A DNA stretch of 64,000 bases from Gallionella sp. (GTDB lineage Bacteria; Pseudomonadota; Gammaproteobacteria; Burkholderiales; Gallionellaceae): contig JAQUAI010000001.1 of assembly GCA_028687335.1 (NCBI GenBank), positions 1 to 64,000 on the forward strand, read 5' to 3'. A program made the position numbers and the translations under genes. The first letter of the stretch is position 1; each line of letters begins with the position of its first letter. A model generated the notes under the pieces. The model made no database searches, was not told the DNA's origin, and worked only from the letters and a program-made list of their open reading frames with translations. Shown here in pieces: positions 39,424 to 47,683 of the stretch.

Positions 39424-41016
39424 ATGTCCTCTGCCGACTATTTGCTACATCGACTGAAAGAGCTCAACGAGATCGGCATTGCCTTATCCCAGCAGCGCGA
39501 TATTGGTAGTTTGCTTGAACTGATCTTGGAAGCTGCCAAACGCATCACCAATGCGGATGCCGGCACGCTCTACTTGCTGGAGCCGGATGCGCAGGTATTA
39601 CGCTTCGAAATACTGCGCAACGACTCGCTCAATATTGCCATGGGCGGTACCAGTGGAGTACCCATTACCTTTTACCCTATTCACCTGCATGATGAAAATG
39701 GCCAGCCCAACCATGCCATGGTCGTGAGTCATGCTGCGCTGAGCGGGGAGACGGTAAACATTCCCGATGCCTATATGGCGGAAGGTTACGATTTTTCTGG
39801 CACGAAAAAATTTGATGCCAAAACAGGTTATCGCTCGCAGTCCTTTTTAACTGTGCCGATGCGCAATCACGAAGACGAAGTCATCGGCGTGTTGCAACTT
39901 ATTAATGCTCAGAGTCGCAATAGCGGAACGATTGTGCCGTTCTCCGGCGATGATAAACAGTTGCTGGAATCGCTGGCCTCGCAAGCCGCGATTGCATTGA
40001 CCAATCGACGTCTGATTGAGCAGTTGGAAGAATTGTTCGAAGCCTTCATTCAGCTAATCAATACCGCCATCGACGACAAATCCCCTTACACCGGCGGACA
40101 TTGCGCGCGCGTACCGGAGCTAACTATGATGCTGGCCGAGGCAGTTAACCGTACCAAGCACGGTGCGCTGGCTGACTTTGTGATGAGCGACAAAGACCGG
40201 CGTGAACTGAAGATTGCCGGTTTGCTGCACGACTGCGGAAAAATTACTACGCCCGTTCACGTGGTAGACAAAGCGACCAAGCTGCAAACCCTGTTTGATC
40301 GAGTACATATGGTTGATACGCGCTTTGAAGTAATCAAGCGTGATGCTGAAATTGCCATGTTGAAAAACGAAATCGACCAAGCCGCTTATCAGCAACGTCT
40401 TACGCAACTGGATGCGGATCGCGAGTTTTTACGGCGCTGTAATGTGGGTTCTGAAAAAATGGCAGATGCCGACATTGAGCGAGTACAGGCGATAGCCGCT
40501 TATCGTTGGCGCGATGTATCTGGTGATGAATCGAGTTTCCTCAGCGCCAACGAAGTGGAAAATTTAACCATCCGTGCCGGTACATTGACTGCTGCCGAGC
40601 GCGAAATTATCAATCATCACATCGTGGTAACCATCAAAATGCTGGAGTCGCTACCGTGGCCCAAGCATCTCAAAAATGTTGCCGAATATGCTGGCGGGCA
40701 TCACGAACGTATGGATGGCAAGGGCTATCCGCGCGGACTAACGCGTGATGAAATGTCGGTTCAGGCACGCGTGATGGGCATCGCTGATATCTTCGAGGCG
40801 CTCACCGCTAAAGATCGTCCCTATAAAGAAGGTAAAACGCTCACCGAGTCACTCACCATTCTCGGAAAGTTCAAAGAAGGCGGACACATCGACCCCGATC
40901 TTTTCGATGTGTTTATCCGCGAAAAAGTCTACTTAGACTACGCCCAACGTTTCCTTGCCAAAGAACAGATAGACGAAGTTGACCTGAGTAAAATACCAGG
41001 TTATATCGCAAGGTGA
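39424..41016 (+). CDS. GAF-HD-GYP domain protein (putative c-di-GMP phosphodiesterase)
   Basis: Soluble protein of 530 residues from the ATG at 39424. The N-terminal GAF domain (about 20-205) contains RITNADAGTLYLLEPDAQVL and GVLQLINAQS. The C-terminal HD-GYP domain has HDCGK at 269-273, HHERMDGKGYPRGL from 426 and RVMGIADIFEALTAKDRPYK, so the GYP signature is intact. About 157 residues separate the HD and HHE motifs, roughly 95 more than usual; the insert (for example MLKNEIDQAAYQQRLTQLDA) looks helical. Predicted to hydrolyse c-di-GMP, with the usual caution that some members differ. It follows the ATPase gene by 13 bases and ends the operon. Confidence 0.87.
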   Translation: MSSADYLLHRLKELNEIGIALSQQRDIGSLLELILEAAKRITNADAGTLYLLEPDAQVLRFEILRNDSLNIAMGGTSGVPITFYPIHLHDENGQPNHAMVVSHAALSGETVNIPDAYMAEGYDFSGTKKFDAKTGYRSQSFLTVPMRNHEDEVIGVLQLINAQSRNSGTIVPFSGDDKQLLESLASQAAIALTNRRLIEQLEELFEAFIQLINTAIDDKSPYTGGHCARVPELTMMLAEAVNRTKHGALADFVMSDKDRRELKIAGLLHDCGKITTPVHVVDKATKLQTLFDRVHMVDTRFEVIKRDAEIAMLKNEIDQAAYQQRLTQLDADREFLRRCNVGSEKMADADIERVQAIAAYRWRDVSGDESSFLSANEVENLTIRAGTLTAAEREIINHHIVVTIKMLESLPWPKHLKNVAEYAGGHHERMDGKGYPRGLTRDEMSVQARVMGIADIFEALTAKDRPYKEGKTLTESLTILGKFKEGGHIDPDLFDVFIREKVYLDYAQRFLAKEQIDEVDLSKIPGYIAR

Positions 41017-41113
41017 CGTAAAACGTCAGTTCGCTACCAAAGTTTGTTTTGCGCGGTTGATGTCTGGCCTTGGATTTTAGTTAAATTATTTAATAATCAT
41101 TAGGTTATTAATG

Positions 41114-41128
41114 TGGCACGCAGATTGC
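41114..41128 (+). promoter_or_regulatory. Sigma-54 (-24/-12) promoter of the pilin gene
   Basis: TGGCAC (41114-41119), five bases, then TTGC (41125-41128) matches the sigma-54 consensus exactly, with GG and GC the required distance apart. It lies 50 bases upstream of the pilin ATG. In Pseudomonas and relatives pilA is transcribed by RpoN with the PilS/PilR two-component system; the regulator genes are not in this window. Confidence 0.88.
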
Positions 41129-41177
41129 TTTATAAAGGATGCACACAGTTGGTGTGTTTTGACAAAAGGAGCTTCAC

Positions 41178-41633
41178 ATGAAGAATGTACAAAAAGGTTT
41201 TACCCTGATTGAATTGATGATCGTGGTTGCGATTATCGGTATCTTGGCTGCTGTTGCGATTCCTGCTTACAGCAACTACACCAAGAAAGCCAAGTTCACA
41301 GAAGTTGTGCAAGCGACACAAGCGGTCAAGACTGCCGTTGAAGTCTGCGCTGCTGACAATGGTGTGATTGCCTCTACTTGCGGTCAAGGTAGTAGTGGTA
41401 TTCCTTCAGATATTGACAGTACCTCGGATACGACTGCCATTATGGGTAAGTATGTGCGCTCGATTAAGACCAGTGTCGATGGTGTGATTACCGCGACCGC
41501 CGTTGGTACAACTGCATCTGCTAACCAAGGCTTGAACGGAGAGACATTCATCTTGGTGCCAACATTTGGTTCGACTACAGGTGTTAAATGGGCAACTAGC
41601 GGTACTTGTTTGGCTGCTAACTTGTGTAAGTAA
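41178..41633 (+). CDS. pilA: Type IV pilin (PilA-like major pilin)
   Basis: Pilin of 151 residues. The prepilin leader is short (MKNVQKG) with cleavage before [20 protein letters not shown], including the essential Glu5 of the mature protein. The globular part is small and Ser/Thr/Gly-rich, with four cysteines ([21 protein letters not shown]); the last pair may form the C-terminal disulfide loop. It has its own sigma-54-type promoter, a GGAG ribosome site and a strong terminator, so it is expressed as a single gene, consistent with a major subunit. Minor pilin identity is less likely given this setting. Confidence 0.93.
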   Translation: MKNVQKGFTLIELMIVVAIIGILAAVAIPAYSNYTKKAKFTEVVQATQAVKTAVEVCAADNGVIASTCGQGSSGIPSDIDSTSDTTAIMGKYVRSIKTSVDGVITATAVGTTASANQGLNGETFILVPTFGSTTGVKWATSGTCLAANLCK

Positions 41634-41649
41634 GCTGTTGCTTTGATCG

Positions 41650-41677
41650 AAAAGCCCCTCTTGGAGGGGCTTTTTTT
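41650..41677 (+). terminator. Rho-independent terminator after pilA
   Basis: AAGCCCCTC and GAGGGGCTT form a perfect 9-bp stem with a three-base loop, followed by TTTTTTT. It lies 17 bases after the pilin stop and isolates the pilin transcript from the membrane protein gene that follows. Confidence 0.92.
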
Positions 41678-41695
41678 ATGGGATGAAGGGAGCGT

Positions 41696-43321
41696 ATGTT
41701 GGGAAACTTTGCCGTATTAGGGTATCTGATTGTTTTAGCAATCCTGCCTTCCATTTTGTACGGCTCTTTTTTGACTAGCCCCTTGGTTTTTGATGACCCC
41801 AATGTAATCAACTCGGCGACCTTGCAGTTTTTTACGGTGCATCCGTTTGCATTTCAGTTGCGATGGTTTCCGTACGCTTCATTCGGCTGGACAGAAAAGT
41901 TGTTAGGACTGGATCTGGGTAATTTTCGCATTGCGAATTTGTTGCTTCATATTGCTGTTTGCTGGGTGTTGTTTTTATTTTTGCGCAGACTTTACAGTAT
42001 CGTCTTGGCGCAAGTTAATTTGAAAGTTTCTGTTGAGATTCTGGCGTTTGGGGCAGCACTGGTTTTTGCGCTCCATCCGATAGCGGTTTATGGCGTTGCC
42101 TATCTGGTTGAACGCAGTATTGTGATGGCTACTTTGATGGTTTTGTTGATGCTTGTAAGTTGGCAAGAAGGGGTTATTCAGGGGCGCGTACGCTGGTTTT
42201 ATTTTGCAGCTGTATTTTATACGGTTGCCCTTTTTTCAAAGGAGCATAGCGTGATGGCTCCGGTTTTGTGTGTTGCGCTTACTATTTTGCTAGGCTCTCG
42301 TGCTAGGCAATTATTTTCTCTAGGAATGCTTGCCCCCTTAATGCTAATGGGGGTGTCGGCTGGCATGGTATTGCTTGCATCGAAAGGGGTCGTGGGTAAT
42401 GCCTACGAGATCAATGCCAGTGATATGCTGAAGTTCATTGCGCAACAAGATGGTGAAAGTACCACCTTTACTTACCCGCTAAGTGTTCTGAGTCAGGGGT
42501 TCCTCTTCTTTAAATATGTAGTTCTATGGCTGATTCCGAGCCCTGGATGGATGTCAGTTGATATGCGCGAACCGCTGGCTATGTCTTTCTGGAGCTGGCC
42601 GCACACAATCGGGTTTGTTTTTTTTGTGTTCTATCCATTCGTTGCCTTGGCGTTTTTATTTCGTCGCGGCGGGCGAGGAATATTGGGTTTCGGATTGCTT
42701 TTTCCGTTTGTTCTTTTTGCGACAGAGTTAGTAGCGATGCGACTTCAGGAGCCATTCGTGTTGTACCGCAGTTATTTGTGGATGATTGGCCTTGTTTGTA
42801 TATTTCCATTGTTGTTGTTACAGCTGAGAGCCGCGATGGTATGGCCTGTGCTGATTGCGGTTGGTTTTGTGTTGGTGATAGGAGCGTGGGATAGGTTGAT
42901 CACCTTTTCTAGCCCGATGTTGCTCTGGCAAGATGCCGCTAACTTGGTCGAGGGTAAGCCTTACCAGCTTGGGGCGCAACGCATTTATTACAATCGCGGG
43001 AATTCGTATTTTTTTGCTAAAAAATATCCCGAGGCTTTAGCAGATTACTCTCGTGCGGTAGCTTCTGGCGAGCGTGCGGGTGTGTATTTCGGATTGCAAG
43101 GTCGTGGAAATATTTACTTCCATTTGAGGCAATATGATCTAGCTTTAGCGGATTTTGACGAATTGGTTAAGCAAGAGCCGGGAATGTCGATTGGCTACTA
43201 TGGACGAGGACGAATCTATGAAGAACTGGGAAACAAAAAACTATCGCAACAAGATTACAAGATAAGCTGTGCTCTGGGGCAACGGGGTTGTGAAAGGTTA
43301 CTTCAGGTAGATAGTGAGTGA
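41696..43321 (+). CDS. Polytopic membrane protein with TPR tail, TMTC-like glycosyltransferase candidate
   Basis: Integral membrane protein of 541 residues with about ten hydrophobic helices (roughly 5-430) and a C-terminal periplasmic TPR part (about 440-541: YNRGNSYFFAKKYPEALADY, YFGLQGRGNIYFHLRQYDLA, GYYGRGRIYEELGNKKLSQQ). Early in the first loop is SPLVFDDPNVI, an acidic pair in the place where GT-C glycosyltransferases (PMT/TMTC type) carry their catalytic carboxylates. The layout GT-C core plus TPR tail matches the bacterial TMTC-like group. Its position directly after the pilin gene, where several bacteria encode pilin glycosyltransferases, suggests it modifies the pilin; this is inference. 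An AAGGGA ribosome site supports the ATG. Confidence 0.65.
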   Translation: MLGNFAVLGYLIVLAILPSILYGSFLTSPLVFDDPNVINSATLQFFTVHPFAFQLRWFPYASFGWTEKLLGLDLGNFRIANLLLHIAVCWVLFLFLRRLYSIVLAQVNLKVSVEILAFGAALVFALHPIAVYGVAYLVERSIVMATLMVLLMLVSWQEGVIQGRVRWFYFAAVFYTVALFSKEHSVMAPVLCVALTILLGSRARQLFSLGMLAPLMLMGVSAGMVLLASKGVVGNAYEINASDMLKFIAQQDGESTTFTYPLSVLSQGFLFFKYVVLWLIPSPGWMSVDMREPLAMSFWSWPHTIGFVFFVFYPFVALAFLFRRGGRGILGFGLLFPFVLFATELVAMRLQEPFVLYRSYLWMIGLVCIFPLLLLQLRAAMVWPVLIAVGFVLVIGAWDRLITFSSPMLLWQDAANLVEGKPYQLGAQRIYYNRGNSYFFAKKYPEALADYSRAVASGERAGVYFGLQGRGNIYFHLRQYDLALADFDELVKQEPGMSIGYYGRGRIYEELGNKKLSQQDYKISCALGQRGCERLLQVDSE

Positions 43322-43331
43322 TTCGCTTTGA

Positions 43332-44741
43332 CTAAGGGGAATGAGTCATCTCCCGTAACTCCCTCAAATCACTCTCCACAGTAGACATTTGATAGAAGCT
43401 GCCGCCCGCGCGTTTGGCAAGTTCGAGTTGTTCGATGGCGGCGGTTAGTCTGCCTTGCCAGGCGTAGCTGTAGGCTTGCGCTTGATGCTGTTCAAAGCGT
43501 TTCTCTAGCGAGCTATAGGCACTCGCTTGCAGGTTATAAAGCGTGATGTCGCTGGGGTGTCGAACGAGTTGTTCGGTGAGTAGTTTTACTGCGGTGTCGG
43601 CTTGTTTCGCTTGAATCAGCAGTTCCGCATAGTCGTAGATCAGGGCGCGGTGCTGCGGAAAGTTTTCCACGGCAGTGCGATAAAAATTCAGTGCCTCACT
43701 ATTCTTGCCGCTGGCGCGTTTTACTTGGCCGCTGAGCGTTTCTATCATCGGATCATGTCCGGCTTTCTTACGCAGTTTATTGAGCTCTTCGCTCGCGCGG
43801 ACGGTTTGATTGTCGCGCAGCAGCGAGAGGATTAAGCCGTATTGTTGGGCAATCGGATTGCCGTGTTGCTGCGCTCCCAGTGCGTCGGTGAAATAGCGCA
43901 CTGCGTCGGACGGTGTCTTTTGCGCGGCAATCAGCTTGGTGCGCATGAGTTGAAACCCAAGGCTATCCGGTATGAGTTGATAGGGAGTTTTTTGCACGCG
44001 ATTTTCGATGTCGGCGACGCGCTCGCTGGTGATTGGGTGAGTGCGTAAATAGCCCGGCGTATTGCCTTCCAGTAATCGTGTGGCCTTTTGCAGACGATCC
44101 AAAAACTCCGGCATGGCATGAGTGTTAAAACGAGACTTTTGCAGGATGTCCAAGCCGATGCGGTCGGCCTCCTGCTCATGGGTGCGAGTGAAGTCGAGTT
44201 GTTTCTGTACGGCACGAGCTTGCACGCTGGCAATTGCGGCTTGCGCCGCTTGCGAGTTGTTACGCGCAGCAAGAATGGCAACCGCGATGGCGGCCATGGA
44301 AGCCCACGAATCGTTTTGTGTGCCCGCCACCATGCGAGCCAGATGATGCTGGGTAACGTGGGCGATTTCGTGGCTCAGCACGGCGGCGAGTTCGGATTCG
44401 CTTTGTGCGGTAAGCAGTAGACCAACATTGACACCGATATACCCACCGGGCATGGCGAAGGCGTTTACGTTGTAGTCATTCAGGACGAAGAATTCGAAGC
44501 CTAGGCCGGGCTCTGCACTGTGTTCCACCAGACGATAACCGAGTTGATTCAGATAATCGGCGATTTCTGGATCATCCAGCATCTGTTGGCTGGCGCGGAT
44601 CTGTAGCATGCTCTGCTGGCCGATTTGTTTTTCTTGCAATGGCGTGAGTATGGTCTGCGAGACATCGCCTAGGTCGGGCAACCCATCCCCTGCTGAGAGT
44701 GGGGAAAAAGCCAGTAGCAAACACAAAGTAAGTTTCTTCAT
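43332..44741 (-). CDS. bepA: Periplasmic M48 metalloprotease with TPR domain (BepA/YfgC-like)
   Basis: Secreted zinc protease of 469 residues that, in E. coli, controls assembly or degradation of outer membrane proteins such as LptD. A signal peptide (about 1-17), the M48 peptidase domain with HEIAH at 124-128 and the downstream Glu ligand in HEQEADRIGLD, and a C-terminal TPR domain (about 290-469) appear in the family order. It lies head to head with the second kinase gene and convergent with the glycosyltransferase candidate. The symbol is by similarity of architecture. Confidence 0.9.
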   Translation of the reverse strand: MKKLTLCLLLAFSPLSAGDGLPDLGDVSQTILTPLQEKQIGQQSMLQIRASQQMLDDPEIADYLNQLGYRLVEHSAEPGLGFEFFVLNDYNVNAFAMPGGYIGVNVGLLLTAQSESELAAVLSHEIAHVTQHHLARMVAGTQNDSWASMAAIAVAILAARNNSQAAQAAIASVQARAVQKQLDFTRTHEQEADRIGLDILQKSRFNTHAMPEFLDRLQKATRLLEGNTPGYLRTHPITSERVADIENRVQKTPYQLIPDSLGFQLMRTKLIAAQKTPSDAVRYFTDALGAQQHGNPIAQQYGLILSLLRDNQTVRASEELNKLRKKAGHDPMIETLSGQVKRASGKNSEALNFYRTAVENFPQHRALIYDYAELLIQAKQADTAVKLLTEQLVRHPSDITLYNLQASAYSSLEKRFEQHQAQAYSYAWQGRLTAAIEQLELAKRAGGSFYQMSTVESDLRELREMTHSP

Positions 44742-44854
44742 GGACTCTATGATAGTGGCTTTTATGCTTGGTTCGCCGACGAAATGTGTAATCGTATATT
44801 TCAGCTAGACAGCGTTTGTCAAAGTCAGCAGAATTGACAAACAGGAGCAGCGCA

Positions 44855-46141
44855 TTGACCATAAAAATAATCGGCAAATATCAACTGGAACGTGAGCTTG
44901 GAACCGGGGCAACTAGCACCGTGTACTTAGCCATCGATACGTTCAGTCAGCAGCAAGTCGCAATCAAGTTGTTTGATACGGAGAACCTGCGTGCGACTCA
45001 TCGCGCCAAAATATACCGAAAACTTTTGCTGACTGAGGCATCGCTGGCCGGCAAGCTGTCGCATCCGCACATCGTCAAAATTCTTGATGCGGTGATGGAA
45101 GGCGATGTTAATTACATGGTGATGGAATATGTCGAAGGCGAGACTTTAGAGCGTTTTGCCGAGGTGGATCATCTGTTGCCAATCAGCACCATTGCCGAGA
45201 TTTTGTACAAGTGCTGCAAGGCGTTGGAATATGCGCAATTTCAGGGAGTGATTCATCGCGACATTAAGCCGGCAAACATCATGTTGCAAGGCGAGTCGGA
45301 CATCAAAATCACCGACTTTGGCGCTGCCGCAATTCAGAGTGAGACGACCCAAGTAACCGGCATTGGATCACCTGCCTACATGTCGCCGGAGCAAGTAAAA
45401 GAATTGCGCCTGACCCACCAGACCGACATTTATTCGCTGGGTGTGGTTATGTACCGTTTATTGACCGGCAAGCTACCGTTTGATGCCAGCAACAACGCCA
45501 GCATGATTTATCAAATCATCAATATTGAGCCGCCTTTACCGAGTGCCTTTCGTCCTGAAGTGCCGCATGAGTTGGATATCATTGTCCGTAGAGCAATGGA
45601 AAAAGATACCGCGTTGCGTTATCAAACTTGGGATGAGTTTGCTATTGATCTGGTGGGGTTTTTTAATCATGTAACCACGTCCAAAGCGGCAATCTACGAC
45701 ACCGAAAAATTTGACTCTTTGCGCAGCCTGACTTTTTTTAAAAATTTCAGCGATGTTGAACTGTGGGAGGTGTTGCGTTTGAGTGAGTGGCGCAAGGTAG
45801 CTGAGTCCGAATACATGTTGCGTGAAGGGGATGGCGGACGCTCTTTTTATATTTTGGCGCAGGGCACGGTCAGAGTGCTTAAGCAGGGGCGCTTGCTGAG
45901 TTTGTTGCATCGCGGTGATTGTTTTGGCGAGATGGCGCATCTCACCGAGGGCGAACACAAACGCAATACGGATGTGGTTGCCAAAAGTCCAGTTACTTTG
46001 ATTGAAATTGATCCAGATGTTTTGCAGCAGGCTTCCAGCAACTGTCGCTTTCAGTTTGCTGATGCGTTCCTGCGCATGCTGGTGAAACGGCTTGCGCTGG
46101 CGAATACCCGTATCTCACACTTGCTGTCCGATCAAAACTAA
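44855..46141 (+). CDS. Ser/Thr protein kinase with C-terminal cNMP-binding domain
   Basis: Cytoplasmic Hanks-type kinase of about 428 residues with no membrane helix. The kinase domain (about 8-275) has LGTGATSTVYLA, VAIKLF, HRDIKPANIM with catalytic Asp136, DFGAAAI and GSPAYMSPEQV. After a linker, a cyclic nucleotide-binding-type domain (about 295-415) has YMLREGDGGRSFYILAQGTV and RGDCFGEMAHLTEGEH; the phosphate-binding Arg is followed by Asn-Thr rather than Ser/Thr-Ala, so cAMP binding is plausible but unproven. The start is TTG at 44855, placed by an AGGAG at 44843-44847; an in-frame TTG at 44816 is an alternative. It is separated from the main signalling operon by a glycosyltransferase candidate and a protease gene. 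Confidence 0.88.
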   Translation: MTIKIIGKYQLERELGTGATSTVYLAIDTFSQQQVAIKLFDTENLRATHRAKIYRKLLLTEASLAGKLSHPHIVKILDAVMEGDVNYMVMEYVEGETLERFAEVDHLLPISTIAEILYKCCKALEYAQFQGVIHRDIKPANIMLQGESDIKITDFGAAAIQSETTQVTGIGSPAYMSPEQVKELRLTHQTDIYSLGVVMYRLLTGKLPFDASNNASMIYQIINIEPPLPSAFRPEVPHELDIIVRRAMEKDTALRYQTWDEFAIDLVGFFNHVTTSKAAIYDTEKFDSLRSLTFFKNFSDVELWEVLRLSEWRKVAESEYMLREGDGGRSFYILAQGTVRVLKQGRLLSLLHRGDCFGEMAHLTEGEHKRNTDVVAKSPVTLIEIDPDVLQQASSNCRFQFADAFLRMLVKRLALANTRISHLLSDQN

Positions 46142-46323
46142 ATATTCTGTCGCCAGACCGGATATTTCATCAGTGCATCTCAATAAGTTGCAATGAACGG
46201 TCAGGTATTCGCCTCGAACGAAAAATTTATCGTCGCATTTACGTACAAGCAATGCAGATTGCTTGCCCTGTCTGCTTCGTGGACAATCGCGGTTTAGAAA
46301 ATTAATCCAAGAGGGTGTTGTAA

Positions 46324-46638
46324 ATGAATGGTTTCAAAAATATCACGGTTGCCGAGTTGGAAGAGATGTTGGCTAAAGGCGGTTTACGGTTGATTGATGT
46401 GCGTACTGATGCCGAAGTCGCGCGCGGAAAAATTCCGCAAGGTGAGAGTATTCCGTTGCATCTGATTCCTTTGCGCATGGCAGACCTTAATAAAGCGACA
46501 CCGACTGTATTTTATTGCCAAATGGGCGGACGTTCGGCGCAGGCGGCGGCATTCGCCGCAGGCAATGGATTGTCGGATGCGTATAACTTGCAAGGCGGCA
46601 TTACGGCATGGGCTCATGCGGGGCTACCAATCGCATGA
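46324..46638 (+). CDS. Single-domain rhodanese
   Basis: Sulfurtransferase-fold protein of 104 residues. The start region LRLIDVRTDAEVARGKIPQG and the active-site loop CQMGGRSA with its catalytic Cys are intact. The stop overlaps the tusA-like gene by 4 bp, so the two are coupled and probably act in sulfur relay, with persulfide passing between rhodanese Cys and the TusA-like Cys. About 180 bases without a gene precede it and should hold its promoter; no clear boxes were found. Confidence 0.92.
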   Translation: MNGFKNITVAELEEMLAKGGLRLIDVRTDAEVARGKIPQGESIPLHLIPLRMADLNKATPTVFYCQMGGRSAQAAAFAAGNGLSDAYNLQGGITAWAHAGLPIA

Positions 46639-46874
46639 TGCCTTTTGATGTGGAGTTGGATGTACGTCGTTTGGCTTGTCCGTTGCCGATACTGCGCGCC
46701 AAAAAGTCACTCGCAGCCATGAGCAGCGGGCAAGTGCTCAAAGTCGTGGCGACTGATGCTGGTTCGCCCAATGATTTCATCGACTTTTGCGGTAAGACAG
46801 GTAACGAATTGCTTTCATCCACGACAGAAGGCGATGAGTTTGTATTTTTAATTCGCCGTCGTGCGCCGGAATAA
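46635..46874 (+). CDS. tusA: TusA-family sulfur carrier protein
   Basis: Small sulfurtransferase of 79 residues from the ATG at 46635 (a second ATG at 46638 is possible). The family motif CPLPILRAKKSL contains the persulfide-carrying Cys, and the two-layer fold continues with GQVLKVVATDAGSPNDFIDF. TusA proteins pass sulfur to tRNA thiolation, molybdenum cofactor or sulfur-oxidation pathways; the coupled rhodanese suggests general sulfur relay. Which pathway applies cannot be told from here. Confidence 0.9.
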   Translation: MMPFDVELDVRRLACPLPILRAKKSLAAMSSGQVLKVVATDAGSPNDFIDFCGKTGNELLSSTTEGDEFVFLIRRRAPE

Positions 46875-46957
46875 TTGTTGAGCTAAAAGCTATGGTATAG
46901 TTTCACCCAATGGCTGCGCCATTTTCACCGATATTCGTTAATCTCAAAGGAGTCGTT

Positions 46958-47539
46958 ATGGAACACACCCTGCCCGCATTACCCTATGCCAAAGATGCGC
47001 TCGTGCCGCACATGTCTGCTGAAACGTTTGATTACCACTACTCCAAACATCATCAGGCTTACGTTACTAATCTGAACAACCTGATTAAGGGTACCGAGTT
47101 TGAAAATGCAAGTCTGGAAGAAATTATCAAAAAATCTTCCGCTGGCATCTACAACAACTCCGCCCAAGTGTGGAACCACACTTTCTTTTGGAACTGCATG
47201 AAACCCAATGGCGGCGGCGCACCCAGTGGTGCATTGGCTGATGCGATCAATGCCAAGTGGGGTTCGCTGGATGACTTCAAGAAAGCCTTCCAAACCTCTG
47301 CTGTGGGCAACTTTGGTTCCGGTTGGACATGGCTGGTCAAGAAGGCCGATGGTTCGCTGGAAATCGTCAATATGGGCGCGGCAGGTACACCGCTGACAAC
47401 TGGCGACAAAGCCTTGTTATGCGTTGACGTGTGGGAACACGCTTACTATGTGGATTACCGTAACCTGCGTCCTAAGTTTGTGGAGACATTCCTGAATAAC
47501 CTGGTCAACTGGGATTTCGTGGCGCAAAACTTCGCCTGA
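46958..47539 (+). CDS. sodB: Superoxide dismutase [Fe]
   Basis: Cytoplasmic superoxide dismutase of 193 residues, normal length. Ligands follow the Fe/Mn pattern: His in [11 protein letters not shown], His in [10 protein letters not shown], and Asp/His in [13 protein letters not shown]. The residues [19 protein letters not shown] and GSGWTWLV favour the Fe form over Mn. An AAAGGAG ribosome site fixes the ATG at 46958. A weak promoter with a TATAGT -10 box near 46896 lies just upstream, and a strong terminator follows, so it is probably a single-gene transcript. Confidence 0.97.
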   Translation: MEHTLPALPYAKDALVPHMSAETFDYHYSKHHQAYVTNLNNLIKGTEFENASLEEIIKKSSAGIYNNSAQVWNHTFFWNCMKPNGGGAPSGALADAINAKWGSLDDFKKAFQTSAVGNFGSGWTWLVKKADGSLEIVNMGAAGTPLTTGDKALLCVDVWEHAYYVDYRNLRPKFVETFLNNLVNWDFVAQNFA

Positions 47540-47561
47540 GTGATTCCCGTATCTGAATAAC

Positions 47562-47596
47562 AAAAAGCCCTGCCGAGTTGCAGGGCTTTTTGTTTG
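47562..47596 (+). terminator. Rho-independent terminator after sodB
   Basis: AAAAAGCCCTGC and GCAGGGCTTTTT form a 12-bp stem with a six-base loop, followed by further T residues. It lies 22 bases after the sodB stop. Confidence 0.93.
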
Positions 47597-47683
47597 TTTA
47601 TCCGCAGCCAAGTGGGCTGGCAAAGTTGTTGTTGGTCACTTCATTGACGCATAATGCGCCCTCGTTATTTTTCGGGTTTGACT

